64,000 bases of DNA from Nocardioides aurantiacus (GCF_003752505.1 NZ_RKHO01000001.1:3782001-3846000), one strand, 5' to 3'; shown: positions 1 through 8,926, numbered from the stretch's first letter. Notes: generated by a model from the sequence alone, not told the origin. Numbers and translations are program-made.

Positions 1-1392
1 TGGCAGGCCGCCGGCGTCGTGGTGCCGATCCTGCTGGGCGTCGCGACCTACTTCTCCACCCGGTTCCGGATCACCCCCGACCAGCTCGAGCTGCGTCGCG
101 GCCTGGTGCAGCGCACCACGCTCAGCGCGCGGCTCGACCGGGTCCGCTCGGTCGAGGTCACGGCGCCCCTGATCCACCGGCTGCTCGGCCTCACCCAGGT
201 CAGGATCAGCACCGGCAGCGCCGCGGTGACCGGTGACGACGGCTTCGCGCTCGACGGGCTCGCGGCCTCGGAGGCGCGTGAGCTGCGCGCGCTGCTGCTC
301 CACCGCTCCGAGGCCGTCCCGGACCAGCCCGCCGCGGTCGCCGCTCCCCCGGCCGGGGACGCTGCCGCCGACGTGCCCGTGCCCCCGACCCCGGCGGCCG
401 AGCCCGACGAGGTGCTGCTGCGCTTCGACCCGCGCTGGGCCCGGTTCGCGCCGCTGACGGCCTCGGGGGCGGTCATCGCCAGCGCCGTCGCGGCGATCGG
501 CTCCCAGGGGATGGACGCGCTGGGCATCGACCCGGTGACCGACCTCGGGCTCGACGAGCGGCTGGGCGACGTACGCGTGCTGCCCCTGGTGGGCGTCGGA
601 CTGCTCGTGTTCCTGGTGCTGACCGCGGTGTCGGGGGTGCTGGGCTACCTCGTCACCAACTGGGGCTTCACCCTCACGCGGGACCGGCAGGGCCGCTCGC
701 TGCAGGTGCGCCGCGGCCTCACCACCACCTCGGAGACCAGCGTCGAGATCGCGCGCGTGCGCGGCGCCCGCCTGACCGAGCCGATCGGGCTGCGGCTCAC
801 CGGCGCCGCCGGCACCGAGGCCCTCCTCGCGGGCGGGTCGGTGCTCTCCGGCGGCACCGCGACCGTGGCCCCCGCGGCGCCGCGCGCGGTCGCGCTGGCG
901 ACCGCCGCGCGGGTCCTGGGCCACCGCGGCCTCGAGGCGCCGCTGCGCCCCCACGGCCCGGCCGCCCGCCGCCGGCGGCTGCTGCGCGCGGTCGTGGGCG
1001 CCGCCGTGCCGACCGCCGCCCTCGTGGTGGCGGCCGCGCTCGACCGGCTGCCGTGGTGGCCCGCGGTGACGGCCGTGGTGGTGCTGCTGCCGCTCGGCGT
1101 CGCGCTCGGTACCGACCGCTACCGCCGGCTCGGGCACGCCCTGGTGGAGGACCACCTCGTGGTGCGCTGGGGCACCGTCAGCGGTCGCCACGTCGCGCTG
1201 CACACCGGCGGCATCATCGGCTGGAACCTCCGGCAGACCTGGTTCCAGCGCCGCGCCGGGCTGGCCACGCTGGTCGCGACCACGGCCGCCGGCGGCCAGT
1301 CGCTGGAGGTGCTCGACGTGCCCGCCGACCTCGCCGTCGCCCTGGCCGACGCGGCGACCCCGGGGCTGCTCACGCCGTTCCTGGCCGCCTGA
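1..1392 (+). CDS. PH-domain (YdbT/bPH2 type) membrane protein, 5' end missing
   Basis: The frame is open from the first base of the window (codons for W-Q-A-A-G), so the true start lies upstream and only the last 463 or so residues are present. Hydrophobic stretches near the left edge, around residues 190-215 and around 330-365, alternate with soluble segments resembling bacterial PH (DUF304) modules; the first begins at the RFRITPDQLELRRG stretch and another follows the second membrane segment (LTRDRQGRSLQVRRG). This repeat layout is that of the YdbT family, integral membrane proteins of unknown precise role. It ends 12 bases before the convergent SDR gene. A GTG at 19 exists but nothing marks it as a start. 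Family assignment is fairly sure; function is unknown. Confidence 0.75.
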   Translation, partial: WQAAGVVVPILLGVATYFSTRFRITPDQLELRRGLVQRTTLSARLDRVRSVEVTAPLIHRLLGLTQVRISTGSAAVTGDDGFALDGLAASEARELRALLLHRSEAVPDQPAAVAAPPAGDAAADVPVPPTPAAEPDEVLLRFDPRWARFAPLTASGAVIASAVAAIGSQGMDALGIDPVTDLGLDERLGDVRVLPLVGVGLLVFLVLTAVSGVLGYLVTNWGFTLTRDRQGRSLQVRRGLTTTSETSVEIARVRGARLTEPIGLRLTGAAGTEALLAGGSVLSGGTATVAPAAPRAVALATAARVLGHRGLEAPLRPHGPAARRRRLLRAVVGAAVPTAALVVAAALDRLPWWPAVTAVVVLLPLGVALGTDRYRRLGHALVEDHLVVRWGTVSGRHVALHTGGIIGWNLRQTWFQRRAGLATLVATTAAGGQSLEVLDVPADLAVALADAATPGLLTPFLAA

Positions 1393-1404
1393 CTCCGCCC
1401 CGGG

Positions 1405-2166
1405 TCAGATGAGCCGCTTGAGCACGGGCAGCGGTGCGTGCCGCATCACCACGCCCATCGGCGCCCACGGCAGCGGCGGCACGCACGCCGAGGCCTTCTC
1501 CTTCTCGATCGCCTCGACCATCGCGCGCACGCCCACCTCGGTGGAGACCATCCCGCGCACCTTGCTCGGGTCGACCTGGTCGTTCATCTCCGAGGAGATG
1601 TAGCCGGGGTAGATCACGCTGACCTTGATGTCGGTGCCGTACAGCTCGGTGCGCAGCCCCTCGGCCAGGTGCGCCGCACCGGCCTTGGTCGCGGCGTACG
1701 TCGTCATCGACTTCGGCATCCCGCGCATCGCCGACATCGAGCTCACCATCACGAAGTGACCGCGGCCCTGGGCGCGGAAGATCTCCATCGCCGCCTCGGA
1801 CTGTGCGAGCGCGGCGACGAAGTTGGTCATCGCGGTCTCCCGGTTGGCGTCGTAGCGGCCGGTGCCCAGCGCCGCGCCCTTGCCCAGGCCGGCGTTGACC
1901 ACGACGCGGTCGATGCTGCCGAAGTCCGCGGCGAAGGCCCGGAACACCGCGAACACCTGGTCGTCGTCGGTCACGTCCAGCGCCCGCACCTCGACGCGGC
2001 GCCCGGGGTGGGAGGCGGCGATCTCGGCGCGCAGCGCGTCGAGCTTGTCGGTACGCCGCGCGCACAGCGCCAGGTCGTGGCCCCTGGCGGCGAACTGCCG
2101 GGCCATCTCGGCGCCGAGCCCACTGCTCGCGCCGGTGATCAGGATGGTCTGTCGGTGGGGTGCCAT
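1405..2166 (-). CDS. SDR family NAD(P)-dependent oxidoreductase
   Basis: A 253-residue classical short-chain dehydrogenase. The N-terminal TGASSGLG dinucleotide motif lies at about residues 10-17, the catalytic serines are in VSSMS near the middle, and the YAATK active-site motif follows. I chose the ATG at 2166 because AGGA stands 8 bases before it; ATG at 2175 is an alternative. The MarR gene lies 58 bases upstream on the same strand, so the two may be co-transcribed. The C-terminus carries a short extension ending in a hydrophobic/basic patch (PVLKRLI), which could contact membrane. Substrate cannot be predicted from sequence. Confidence 0.85.
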   Translation of the reverse strand: MAPHRQTILITGASSGLGAEMARQFAARGHDLALCARRTDKLDALRAEIAASHPGRRVEVRALDVTDDDQVFAVFRAFAADFGSIDRVVVNAGLGKGAALGTGRYDANRETAMTNFVAALAQSEAAMEIFRAQGRGHFVMVSSMSAMRGMPKSMTTYAATKAGAAHLAEGLRTELYGTDIKVSVIYPGYISSEMNDQVDPSKVRGMVSTEVGVRAMVEAIEKEKASACVPPLPWAPMGVVMRHAPLPVLKRLI

Positions 2167-2224
2167 GCGGCTCATCCTGCCGGGCGACACCTCGACCCCG
2201 GCCTCGGGTCACGCCCGCGGTCGG

Positions 2225-2689
2225 CTACGTCACCCGACGCATCGCCGCCGAGGCACCGCGCAGGTAGCGCGTGACCACCTCGCGCTCGGCGCCGGTGAGG
2301 CCGGCGTCGAGCTCGGCGAGCTGGCGGAACATCGGCATCAGGTGGCCGACGACCTCGGCGCGGCCGGAGTCGCTGATCGTCACCGACGTACGACGACCGT
2401 CGCTGGCGTGGCTGACGCGCCGGGCGTGCCCGCGGGCCTCGAGCCGGTCGATGATGCCCGACGAGGCGGCCGAGCTGACGCCGAGCACGCGGCTCAGCTC
2501 GCCGGGACCCATCGGACCCTCCACCAGGTGCTCCAGCGTGCGCAGCTCGTTGTGCGTCAGCCCGGCCCGGTTGGCCACCGCCGGGGCGACCTGCTCGGAG
2601 AGCCGGGTGAGCTCCCGCAGCGCCAGCAGCGAGGAGGTCTGCTCCCAGGCGTCTGTCCACCTGCTATCTTCACTCACTAGATTGCTCAC
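2225..2689 (-). CDS. MarR family transcriptional regulator
   Basis: A 154-residue winged-helix protein. The recognition-helix region (LSRVLGVSSAASSGIIDRLE) and the wing (GHARRVSHASDGRRTSVTIS) are typical of MarR, flanked by dimerisation helices. It is divergent from the MMPL exporter gene, the usual arrangement for a MarR repressor controlling an efflux pump and itself. The start shown is GTG at 2689; a second GTG at 2677 in the same frame is possible, and neither has a clear ribosome site. The inducing ligand is unknown. Confidence 0.88.
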   Translation of the reverse strand: MSNLVSEDSRWTDAWEQTSSLLALRELTRLSEQVAPAVANRAGLTHNELRTLEHLVEGPMGPGELSRVLGVSSAASSGIIDRLEARGHARRVSHASDGRRTSVTISDSGRAEVVGHLMPMFRQLAELDAGLTGAEREVVTRYLRGASAAMRRVT

Positions 2690-2702
2690 TTAGTTAGTCA
2701 TC
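2664..2702. promoter_or_regulatory. Divergent promoter/operator region, MarR-MMPL
   Basis: This is the only AT-rich patch in several kilobases (TATCTT, CACTAGATTGC, CTTAGTTAGTC). ACTA and TAGT form a weak outer dyad. It overlaps the start of the MarR gene and lies 26 bases before the MMPL start, so it probably holds both promoters and the MarR operator. No perfect palindrome is visible. Confidence 0.4.
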
Positions 2703-2727
2703 AACCGAGACACCAGGAGCCTACTCC

Positions 2728-4812
2728 GTGGCCACCCTCCGTCGGTTCCTCGTGAACCGCGCCAGCTTCCTCGTCGGCCTGCTGCTGCTCGTGCTCGGCG
2801 CCCTCACCATCGCCGGCCTGGGCCAGGCGACCCGCGACAGCGCGGTCGACGACGCCCTGCCCGCCGGCACCGACAGCACCCGCGCCGCCCAGGTGCGCGA
2901 CACGCTGCCCCAGGAAGAGGGCTCGACCGCGATCGCGCTGTTCACCCGCGACGACGACGGCGAGCTCGACGACGCCCAGGTCGACGCGCTGCGCGAGGCC
3001 GTCGCCGGCCTCGACGTCGACCGGGTCGAGGTGCCCGACGGACCCCAGGCGCTGGTCGCCGCCGAGGACGGCACCGCCGCCATCAGCGTGCTGCCGGTCC
3101 GCGCCACCGACGCGACCGGCACGGCCGCGGCCGTCGGCGAGCTGCGCGACGCCCTCGACGCGGCCGTGCCCGACGGCGTCGAGGCGCAGGTCACCGGCCC
3201 GGCCGGCATCCAGGCCGACCTCGCCGCCGTCTTCGACGGCGCCGACGTCCGGCTGCTCGCCACCACCGCGGGCGTGGTCGCGATCCTGCTCGTCATCACC
3301 TACCGCAGCCCGGTGCTGTGGCTGGTCCCGCTGAGCGTCGTCGGCATCGCCGACCAGACCGCCGCCGTCCTCGCGACCCGGGCGCTCAAGGAGCTCGGCG
3401 TCCCCTGGGACGAGTCGACCACCGGCATCCTCTCGGTGCTCGTCTTCGGCGCCGGCACCAACTACGCGCTGCTGCTGATCTCCCGCTACCGCGACGAGCT
3501 GCGCTCCCACGAGGACCGCTACGAGGCGATGCGGCTCGCGCTGCGGCGTACGGCCGAGGCGGTCTTCGCCAGCGCCACCACCGTCGTGGTGGGCGTGCTC
3601 TGCCTGGCGCTGTCCCTGGTCCCGACCACGCGCGGCCTCGGCATCGCGTGCGCGGTGGGCATCGTCGTCGCCGTCGTGTTCGTGCTCGGTGCGCTTCCCG
3701 GCCTGCTCGTCGCGTGCGGCCGCTGGGTGTTCTGGCCCAAGGTGCCCCACGTGGGGACCGCCTCGCTGGCCGAGGGCCACTCGCTGTGGCGCCGGGTCGG
3801 CGACGCGGTGGCGCGGCGTACGGCGCTCTTCGCCGTGGGCACCGTCGTCGTCCTCGCCGTGCTCGCCTCCGGCCTCGGCGCCGCCCGGCTGGGACTGCCC
3901 ACGGTCGAGCAGTTCCTGCAGACCCCCGAGGCGATCTCGGCCGGTGAACGCCTGGCCGAGTCCTTCCCCGCCGGCAGCTCCGACCCCGCGACCGTCGTCA
4001 CCCGCGACCCCGGGGCGGCCCGGTCCGCCCTCGACGGCCTCGAGGGCGTCCAGTCGGTGGCCCCGGGCGGCGAGGGCGACGGCTGGACCGAGCTGAGCGT
4101 CGTGCTCGCCGACGCCCCCGACTCCGAGGCCGCGGAGGCGACGGTGGAGCGGATGCGCGAGGCCCTCGCCGGCCAGCCCTCGACCTACGTGGGTGGCGCG
4201 ACGGCCGAGGCCGTCGACCTCGCCGACGCCTCCGCGCGCGACCGGCTGGTGATCTTCCCGCTGGTGCTGCTGCTCGTGCTCGGCGCCCTGCTGCTCCTGC
4301 TGCGGGCGGTGGTCGCGCCGGTGCTGCTCGTGCTCACCGTCCTGGCGACGTACGCCGCGGCGCTGGGCGTCGGCTGGTGGGTCTTCTCCGGCCTGCTCGG
4401 CTTCTCCGGCATCGACCAGGGGATGCCGCTGCTGGCGTTCCTGTTCCTGGTCGCGCTAGGCGTCGACTACAACATCTTCCTGGTCACCCGGACCCGCGAG
4501 GAGGCCCGGCTGCACGGCCCCCGCGAGGGCATGCTGCGCGCGCTGGCCGCCACCGGCGGCGTCATCACCAGCGCGGGCGTGCTGCTGGCGGCGGTCTTCG
4601 CGGTGCTCGGCGTGCTGCCGCTGGTGGTGCTCGCCCAGCTGGGCGTGGTGATCTGCATCGGCGTGCTGCTCGACACGCTGCTGGTCCGCACCGTGCTGGT
4701 GCCCTCGCTCGCGCTGCTCCTGGGCGACCGCTTCTGGTGGCCGCGCAGGGTCGGTCCGGACCACGCGGCACAGCGCGCCGACGACGTCGTCGCGAGTGGT
4801 TCGCGCAGCTAG
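2728..4812 (+). CDS. MMPL/RND family transporter
   Basis: A 694-residue integral membrane protein of the MMPL branch of RND transporters, which use proton flow to export lipids or drugs. It shows the two-half layout: a first transmembrane helix at about residues 13-34, an extracytoplasmic domain, a five-helix bundle at about 170-335, then the same again in the C-terminal half. The proton-relay motif in the second half is GVDY (about residue 576); the first-half equivalent is GTNY (about 241), with Asn instead of Asp. A good ribosome site (AGGAG, 8-base spacing) fixes the GTG start. Divergent from MarR, so probably a MarR-controlled exporter. Substrate unknown. Confidence 0.9.
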   Translation: MATLRRFLVNRASFLVGLLLLVLGALTIAGLGQATRDSAVDDALPAGTDSTRAAQVRDTLPQEEGSTAIALFTRDDDGELDDAQVDALREAVAGLDVDRVEVPDGPQALVAAEDGTAAISVLPVRATDATGTAAAVGELRDALDAAVPDGVEAQVTGPAGIQADLAAVFDGADVRLLATTAGVVAILLVITYRSPVLWLVPLSVVGIADQTAAVLATRALKELGVPWDESTTGILSVLVFGAGTNYALLLISRYRDELRSHEDRYEAMRLALRRTAEAVFASATTVVVGVLCLALSLVPTTRGLGIACAVGIVVAVVFVLGALPGLLVACGRWVFWPKVPHVGTASLAEGHSLWRRVGDAVARRTALFAVGTVVVLAVLASGLGAARLGLPTVEQFLQTPEAISAGERLAESFPAGSSDPATVVTRDPGAARSALDGLEGVQSVAPGGEGDGWTELSVVLADAPDSEAAEATVERMREALAGQPSTYVGGATAEAVDLADASARDRLVIFPLVLLLVLGALLLLLRAVVAPVLLVLTVLATYAAALGVGWWVFSGLLGFSGIDQGMPLLAFLFLVALGVDYNIFLVTRTREEARLHGPREGMLRALAATGGVITSAGVLLAAVFAVLGVLPLVVLAQLGVVICIGVLLDTLLVRTVLVPSLALLLGDRFWWPRRVGPDHAAQRADDVVASGSRS

Positions 4813-5110
4813 GGGCGCTCGGCAGGGACCGAGCCGAGGCACGCTCGGGAGACCGTGGCACCTGCCACCCTCTCCCGAGTCCGTCGGAGGCGGCTCGGGC
4901 CTGCGGCCACGTCGCCGCAGGGTCCTGGACCGAGACCGAGGGGGCGCTCGACGTGGCTCCCACCCAGGGGCAGCCGGTCACGGGTGGGGTGCGGGGTGGA
5001 CAGCGCTTTCACCGCCAGGTCCGCTCCGTCGACGGCGAGCCGGGTCAGGGACCGCTCCTCGTCCCGGACCCGGAGGCCTGCCGCAGGGCCCACCCGGCCA
5101 CGCGTGCGGC
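4813..5110. other. Intergenic stretch without a recognisable gene
   Basis: These 298 bases separate the MMPL gene from the convergent histidine-phosphatase gene. They hold the two hairpins at 4817-4834 and 4844-4879. The rest is open in several frames, but none gives a protein with recognisable composition or a ribosome site. I see no RNA gene. Confidence 0.5.
4844..4879 (+). terminator. Stem-loop terminator after the MMPL gene
   Basis: A two-tier hairpin: CTCGGGAGA pairs with TCTCCCGAG, and inside it GTGGCA pairs with TGCCAC around a two-base loop, with a CC/CC internal bulge. It starts 32 bases after the stop codon. A smaller hairpin (GCTCGG/CCGAGC, 4817-4834) sits between. No T-run follows, which is common at actinobacterial terminators. 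Confidence 0.65.
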
Positions 5111-5803
5111 TCAGCGGTAGGTCGTCAGCTCCGGCAGCCCGTCGAGGTGTGCGTGGTCGTTGAAGGTGACCAGCGTCGTGCCCCGTCGGCCGACCACCAG
5201 TCGGGTCAGGCCGGAGTTGACGCAGACGACGTTGAGCTTGCGCCACAGCCGGGTGGCGACCTCGGGGTCGCCGTCGGCGAGCAGGCTCGCGGTCACCCAG
5301 GCGATCACGCCACCGGAGGTGACGACGGCCGTGGTGCCCGGCGCGCCGTCCTCCGTCGTACGCCGCAGCACCTCGCCGACGCGCGCGGTGAAGGCCGCGA
5401 ACGGCTCGGGGTAGCGGTCGGCGTGCGCCGGGTCCATCCACGACTCCAGCGCCGTCTCGAGCAGCGCCTGGTAGCCGCGCTTGTCGGTGGGGGCCTCGGC
5501 CGGCGGCCCCGTCTCCGGCTGGGGCATGCCGTCGAGCACCGCGACGTGGTCGAACTCGTCCCACGCGGGGTCGACGGAGACGTCCGCGGCCGCGGGGGCA
5601 CCCGGGAGCTCACCCAGGGCGGCCTCGGCCGTCTCCCGGTGGCGGCGCATCGAGCCGCGCAGCACCACGTCGGGGACGACGCCGCGCGAGGCCAGCGCCC
5701 GGCCCAGGACCCGGCCCTGGTCCCAGCCGGTCGGGGAGAGCACGTCGTAGTCGTCGGCGTCCCAGGAGGCCTGGCCGTGGCGGACGAGCAGCAGCTGGCC
5801 CAC
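5111..5803 (-). CDS. Histidine phosphatase family protein
   Basis: A 230-residue member of the phosphoglycerate-mutase-like superfamily. The RHG motif (LLVRHGQAS) lies at residues 4-12 and gives the phosphorylated histidine; a conserved Arg follows in GSMRRHRETAE, and Glu/Asp in the middle. The second histidine usual in the late GG segment is replaced: the sequence there reads VVTSGGVIAW, which may be a subfamily trait or reduce activity. The GTG start at 5803 lies 2 bases after the stop of the upstream kinase gene, so it is the last gene of a four-gene operon. In that context a phosphatase acting on a phosphorylated acyl intermediate is possible but unproven. Confidence 0.8.
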   Translation of the reverse strand: MGQLLLVRHGQASWDADDYDVLSPTGWDQGRVLGRALASRGVVPDVVLRGSMRRHRETAEAALGELPGAPAAADVSVDPAWDEFDHVAVLDGMPQPETGPPAEAPTDKRGYQALLETALESWMDPAHADRYPEPFAAFTARVGEVLRRTTEDGAPGTTAVVTSGGVIAWVTASLLADGDPEVATRLWRKLNVVCVNSGLTRLVVGRRGTTLVTFNDHAHLDGLPELTTYR

Positions 5804-5805
5804 GC

Positions 5806-6882
5806 CTAGCCGGCCGCGATGATCGCGCGGCAGCGCTGCTCGAGGTAGCGCGCCGCGGGACCGAAGCCGGCGTACACCTCGTTGGTGGTCTGGCCGTGGA
5901 AGTAGCGGTAGTAGATCTGCTGGGCGATGACGCCGAGCCGGAACAGCCCGAAGACCTCGTAGAACCGCCACTGCTCGGGCGTCAGGGTGCGGCCCGTGCG
6001 CTCGAGGTAGTAGTCGACGACCTCCTGGCGGGTCAGCATCCCCGGCGCGGTCGTCGGCTGGCGCCGGAACTGCAGGAAGAAGTCGTCGTCGTCGGCCTGC
6101 ACCCAGTAGCCCAGCGTGCCGCCGAGGTCCATCAGCGGGTCGCCGACCGTGGCCATCTCCCAGTCGAGGACGCCCACCACGCGGGTGGGGTCGTCGCGGT
6201 CCAGCACCAGGTTGTCGAAGCGGAAGTCGTTGTGGATCAGGCAGTGCCCGACGTCGGCGGGGCGGTGCTCCTCCAGCCAGCCCATCACCTCCTCGTAGTC
6301 ACCCACGTCGTCGGTGCGGGCGTCGCGGAAGCGGCGCGACCAGCCCGAGACCTGGCGCTCGACGTAGCCGTCGCCCTTGTTCATCGCCGCCAGCGGCGTC
6401 TGGTCGACGTCGACGGCGTGCAGCTCGACCAGCACGTCGAGAGCGTTGGTGCACAGCTGCCGCACCTGCGCCTCGTCGAGGTCGAGGCCGGGTGGGAAGT
6501 CGCGCCGCGGGATGACGCCGTCGACGCGCTCCATGACGTAGAAGTCCGCGCCGATCACGGACTCGTCCGTGCAGAGCGCGATCATCCGGGGCACCAGGGG
6601 GAAGACCCCCGCCAGTCCCTCCTGGACGCGGTGCTCGCGCGTCATGTCGTGGGCGCCCTTGGCCTTCTGGCCGGCCGGGGGCCGGCGCAGGATCAGGTCG
6701 TGGTGGCCGTCGCGCAGCGAGTAGGTCAGGTTGGAGGCGCCACCGCCGAACTGCTGCACCTCCACCTCCTGGCCCAGCTCGGTGCCCTGCTCGGCCAGCC
6801 AGCGGCGTACGGCGTCGAGGTCGAAGGCATCCTCCTCGCGCACCGGGCTGGCGCCCTCCAGCGTGGTCCCCTGCTCGCTCAT
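5806..6882 (-). CDS. APH-family phosphotransferase (LvaA/ACAD11-kinase like)
   Basis: A 358-residue kinase of the aminoglycoside-phosphotransferase fold. Visible are the N-terminal GGGASN nucleotide loop (about residue 45), LILRRPP with the strand-3 basic residues, the catalytic loop HNDFRFDN (about residue 217) and the metal-binding DWE motif. Proteins of this branch are not antibiotic kinases: they pair with acyl-CoA dehydrogenases, as in the fused mammalian ACAD10/11 and the unfused bacterial LvaA, which phosphorylate the 4-hydroxyl of 4-hydroxyacyl-CoA. Its start ATG overlaps the SDR stop (ATGA), so it is translationally coupled. Family is sure; the 4-hydroxyacyl-CoA role is inferred from the operon. 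Confidence 0.85.
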   Translation of the reverse strand: MSEQGTTLEGASPVREEDAFDLDAVRRWLAEQGTELGQEVEVQQFGGGASNLTYSLRDGHHDLILRRPPAGQKAKGAHDMTREHRVQEGLAGVFPLVPRMIALCTDESVIGADFYVMERVDGVIPRRDFPPGLDLDEAQVRQLCTNALDVLVELHAVDVDQTPLAAMNKGDGYVERQVSGWSRRFRDARTDDVGDYEEVMGWLEEHRPADVGHCLIHNDFRFDNLVLDRDDPTRVVGVLDWEMATVGDPLMDLGGTLGYWVQADDDDFFLQFRRQPTTAPGMLTRQEVVDYYLERTGRTLTPEQWRFYEVFGLFRLGVIAQQIYYRYFHGQTTNEVYAGFGPAARYLEQRCRAIIAAG

Positions 6883-7655
6883 CCCTGCTCCCGTCCCATG
6901 GCGTGCAGGCGCGAGGCCTGCCGCCGCATGGTCTCGTCGTACGCCGTCCGGTCGGTCTGCTTGAGCTGGTGGGCGGCCCGCGCCGCCGGGTCGGGCAGGA
7001 CCAGCTCCTCGCCGCGGTCGAGGCCCGCGAGGACCTCGGCGGCTATGTCGTCGGCCCCCAGCGGGGCGTGGTCGACCAGCTTGCGCATCAGCGGCTCCAG
7101 CAGCGGGTCGGCGCCGCGGAGGCTGGCCACCAGCCCGGTCCGGAAGTACGACGGGCACACGACCGCGCACCGCACGCCGAACTCCGCGAGCTCGTGGCCG
7201 GTGGTCTCGCTCAGCGCCACGACGGCCGCCTTGACGGCGTTGTAGGAACCCATGCCGGCCGGGTGCACCAGCCCGGCGAGCGAGGCGACGTTGACGACCA
7301 GGCCGGACCCCTGCTGCTTCATCAGCGGGGTGAAGGTGCGGGTGCCGCGGACCGCGCCGAAGAGGTTGACCTCGGTGATCCACTGCCACTCCTCGAGCGT
7401 GGCGACGTCGAGGCGACCGCCACCGGCGACCCCGGCGTTGTTGACCAGCACGTCGAGGCCGCCCCACTCCTGCTCGACCCACGCCCGGGCCGCGGCCCAG
7501 TCGTCGTCGGAGCGGACGTCGAGGTGGAGGAACGGACCCGTCCCCGGGTCGTCGGCCACGTCGGCGACGACCACGTCGTCCCCGCGGGAGCGGTACGCCG
7601 CGGCCAGCGCGGCGCCCAGCCCGCCCGCCCCCCCGGTGACCAGGACGCGGCTCAT
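6879..7655 (-). CDS. SDR family oxidoreductase (LvaD-like position)
   Basis: A 258-residue short-chain dehydrogenase: TGGAGGLG at residues 7-14, NNAG near 85, catalytic Ser in NVASLAG, and the YNAVK motif. The C-terminal third (VVCPSYFRTGL onward) is typical of SDRs acting on lipophilic substrates. It overlaps the dehydrogenase upstream by ATGA and the kinase downstream by ATGA, so the three are one coupled unit. In the Pseudomonas levulinate operon the equivalent SDR (LvaD) oxidises the 3-hydroxyacyl-CoA product; I infer a similar step here. Confidence 0.87.
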   Translation of the reverse strand: MSRVLVTGGAGGLGAALAAAYRSRGDDVVVADVADDPGTGPFLHLDVRSDDDWAAARAWVEQEWGGLDVLVNNAGVAGGGRLDVATLEEWQWITEVNLFGAVRGTRTFTPLMKQQGSGLVVNVASLAGLVHPAGMGSYNAVKAAVVALSETTGHELAEFGVRCAVVCPSYFRTGLVASLRGADPLLEPLMRKLVDHAPLGADDIAAEVLAGLDRGEELVLPDPAARAAHQLKQTDRTAYDETMRRQASRLHAMGREQG

Positions 7656-8920
7656 CGGGCGCCCCGGTGCTTGGCCAGCTCGAGCCGGGCGACCACGCCG
7701 CGGTGGACCTCGTCGGGGCCGTCGGCCAGGCGCAGCGCCCGGGCGGTGGTCCACATCCCGGCGAGCGGGAAGTCCTCGGAGAGCCCGCCGCCGCCGTGCA
7801 GCTGCATCGCCATGTCGATGACGTCCTGCGCCATCCGCGGCACGACCACCTTGATCTGGCTGACCTCGCCGAGGGAGTGCGCGGGGCCGGCGGTGTCGAG
7901 CTTCCACGCGGCGTGCTGGACCAGCAGCCGGGCCTGGTCGATGGCCATCCGCGCCTCGGCGACGCGCTCGCGGTTGCCACCGAGGTCGATGATCCGCTTG
8001 CCGAACGCCTGCCGGGCCAGTCCCCGGCGCACCGCCAGCTCGAGCGCGACCTCGGCCTGGCCGATCAGCCGCATGCAGTGGTGCACCCGGCCGGGACCGA
8101 GCCGACCCTGGGCGATCTCGAAGGCGCGGCCCTCGCCGAGCAGGACGTTCTCGCGCGGCACCCGGACCTGGTCGAAGGAGACCTCGGCGTGGCCGACCGG
8201 CTCGTCCTGGACGCCCATCGTGGTCAGCAGCCGCTCGACCTTCACGCCGGGGGCGTCGAGGGGCACCAGCACCATCGTGTGGCGGCGGTGCCGGTCGGTG
8301 TCGGTGTCGTCCTCGGGCACCGAGCGGCCCATGAAGACCAGCACCCGGCAGTCGGGGTGGCCCACGCCGCTGGTCCACCACTTGCGGCCGTTCACGACGA
8401 CCTCGTCGCCGTCGAGGATCGCGCTGGCGTCCATGTTGGTGGCGTCGGAGGAGGCGACCCCGGGCTCGGTCATCGCGAAGCCGGAGCGGATCCGCCCGTC
8501 GAGCAGCGGGCGCAACCACTGCTCCTGCTGCTCCGGGGAGCCGTAGCGCAGCAGCACCTCCATGTTGCCCGTGTCGGGCGCGTGGCAGTTGAAGACGTAG
8601 GGCGCGAGGTGGGAGACCCGGCCCATCTGCTCGGCCAGCGGGGCGTAGTCGGCGTTGGTCAGGCCGCGACCACCGGCCGTGCCGTACTCCTCCGCCCACG
8701 CGTCGCCGTGCTCCGCCGGGAGGAAGAGGTTCCACAGGCCCTGCTCGCGAGCCTGCCCGCGCAGCTCCTCGAGGAGGGGCGACTCCTGCCACCGCGCCGG
8801 GTCGGCCTGCGCGCTGACCTCGCGGTGGTACGCCGCGGCGACCGGCTCGATGCGGTCGGTGACGAACGCCCTCACCCGCTCCGTCAGCTCGGCGGCCCGG
8901 TCCGAGGGTGAGAAGTCCAT
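7652..8920 (-). CDS. Acyl-CoA dehydrogenase (ACAD10/11, LvaC-like)
   Basis: A 422-residue flavin acyl-CoA dehydrogenase. The FAMTEPGVASSDA segment (about residue 152) is the FAD/substrate motif of the ACAD10/11 branch, and GGGGLSEDFPLA near the C-terminus is the conserved FAD-binding end. Members oxidise acyl-CoA to enoyl-CoA and pass electrons to ETF. It is the first gene of the operon dehydrogenase-SDR-kinase-phosphatase. The ATG start is 6 bases from a TAGGGT hexamer, suggesting a leaderless message. With an APH-type kinase two genes away, dehydration of phosphorylated 4-hydroxyacyl-CoA is the likeliest job. Confidence 0.9.
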   Translation of the reverse strand: MDFSPSDRAAELTERVRAFVTDRIEPVAAAYHREVSAQADPARWQESPLLEELRGQAREQGLWNLFLPAEHGDAWAEEYGTAGGRGLTNADYAPLAEQMGRVSHLAPYVFNCHAPDTGNMEVLLRYGSPEQQEQWLRPLLDGRIRSGFAMTEPGVASSDATNMDASAILDGDEVVVNGRKWWTSGVGHPDCRVLVFMGRSVPEDDTDTDRHRRHTMVLVPLDAPGVKVERLLTTMGVQDEPVGHAEVSFDQVRVPRENVLLGEGRAFEIAQGRLGPGRVHHCMRLIGQAEVALELAVRRGLARQAFGKRIIDLGGNRERVAEARMAIDQARLLVQHAAWKLDTAGPAHSLGEVSQIKVVVPRMAQDVIDMAMQLHGGGGLSEDFPLAGMWTTARALRLADGPDEVHRGVVARLELAKHRGAR

Positions 8921-8926
8921 GCCGCG

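Noticed and set aside
4855-5163. Small plus-strand protein in the gap after the MMPL gene
   Set aside because: Arg/Pro/Ser-rich translation, no ribosome site, and it overlaps the terminator hairpin and the phosphatase gene end.
5806-6882. Aminoglycoside resistance kinase
   Set aside because: The fold is shared, but the sequence type and the operon with acyl-CoA dehydrogenase and SDR point to the ACAD/LvaA branch.
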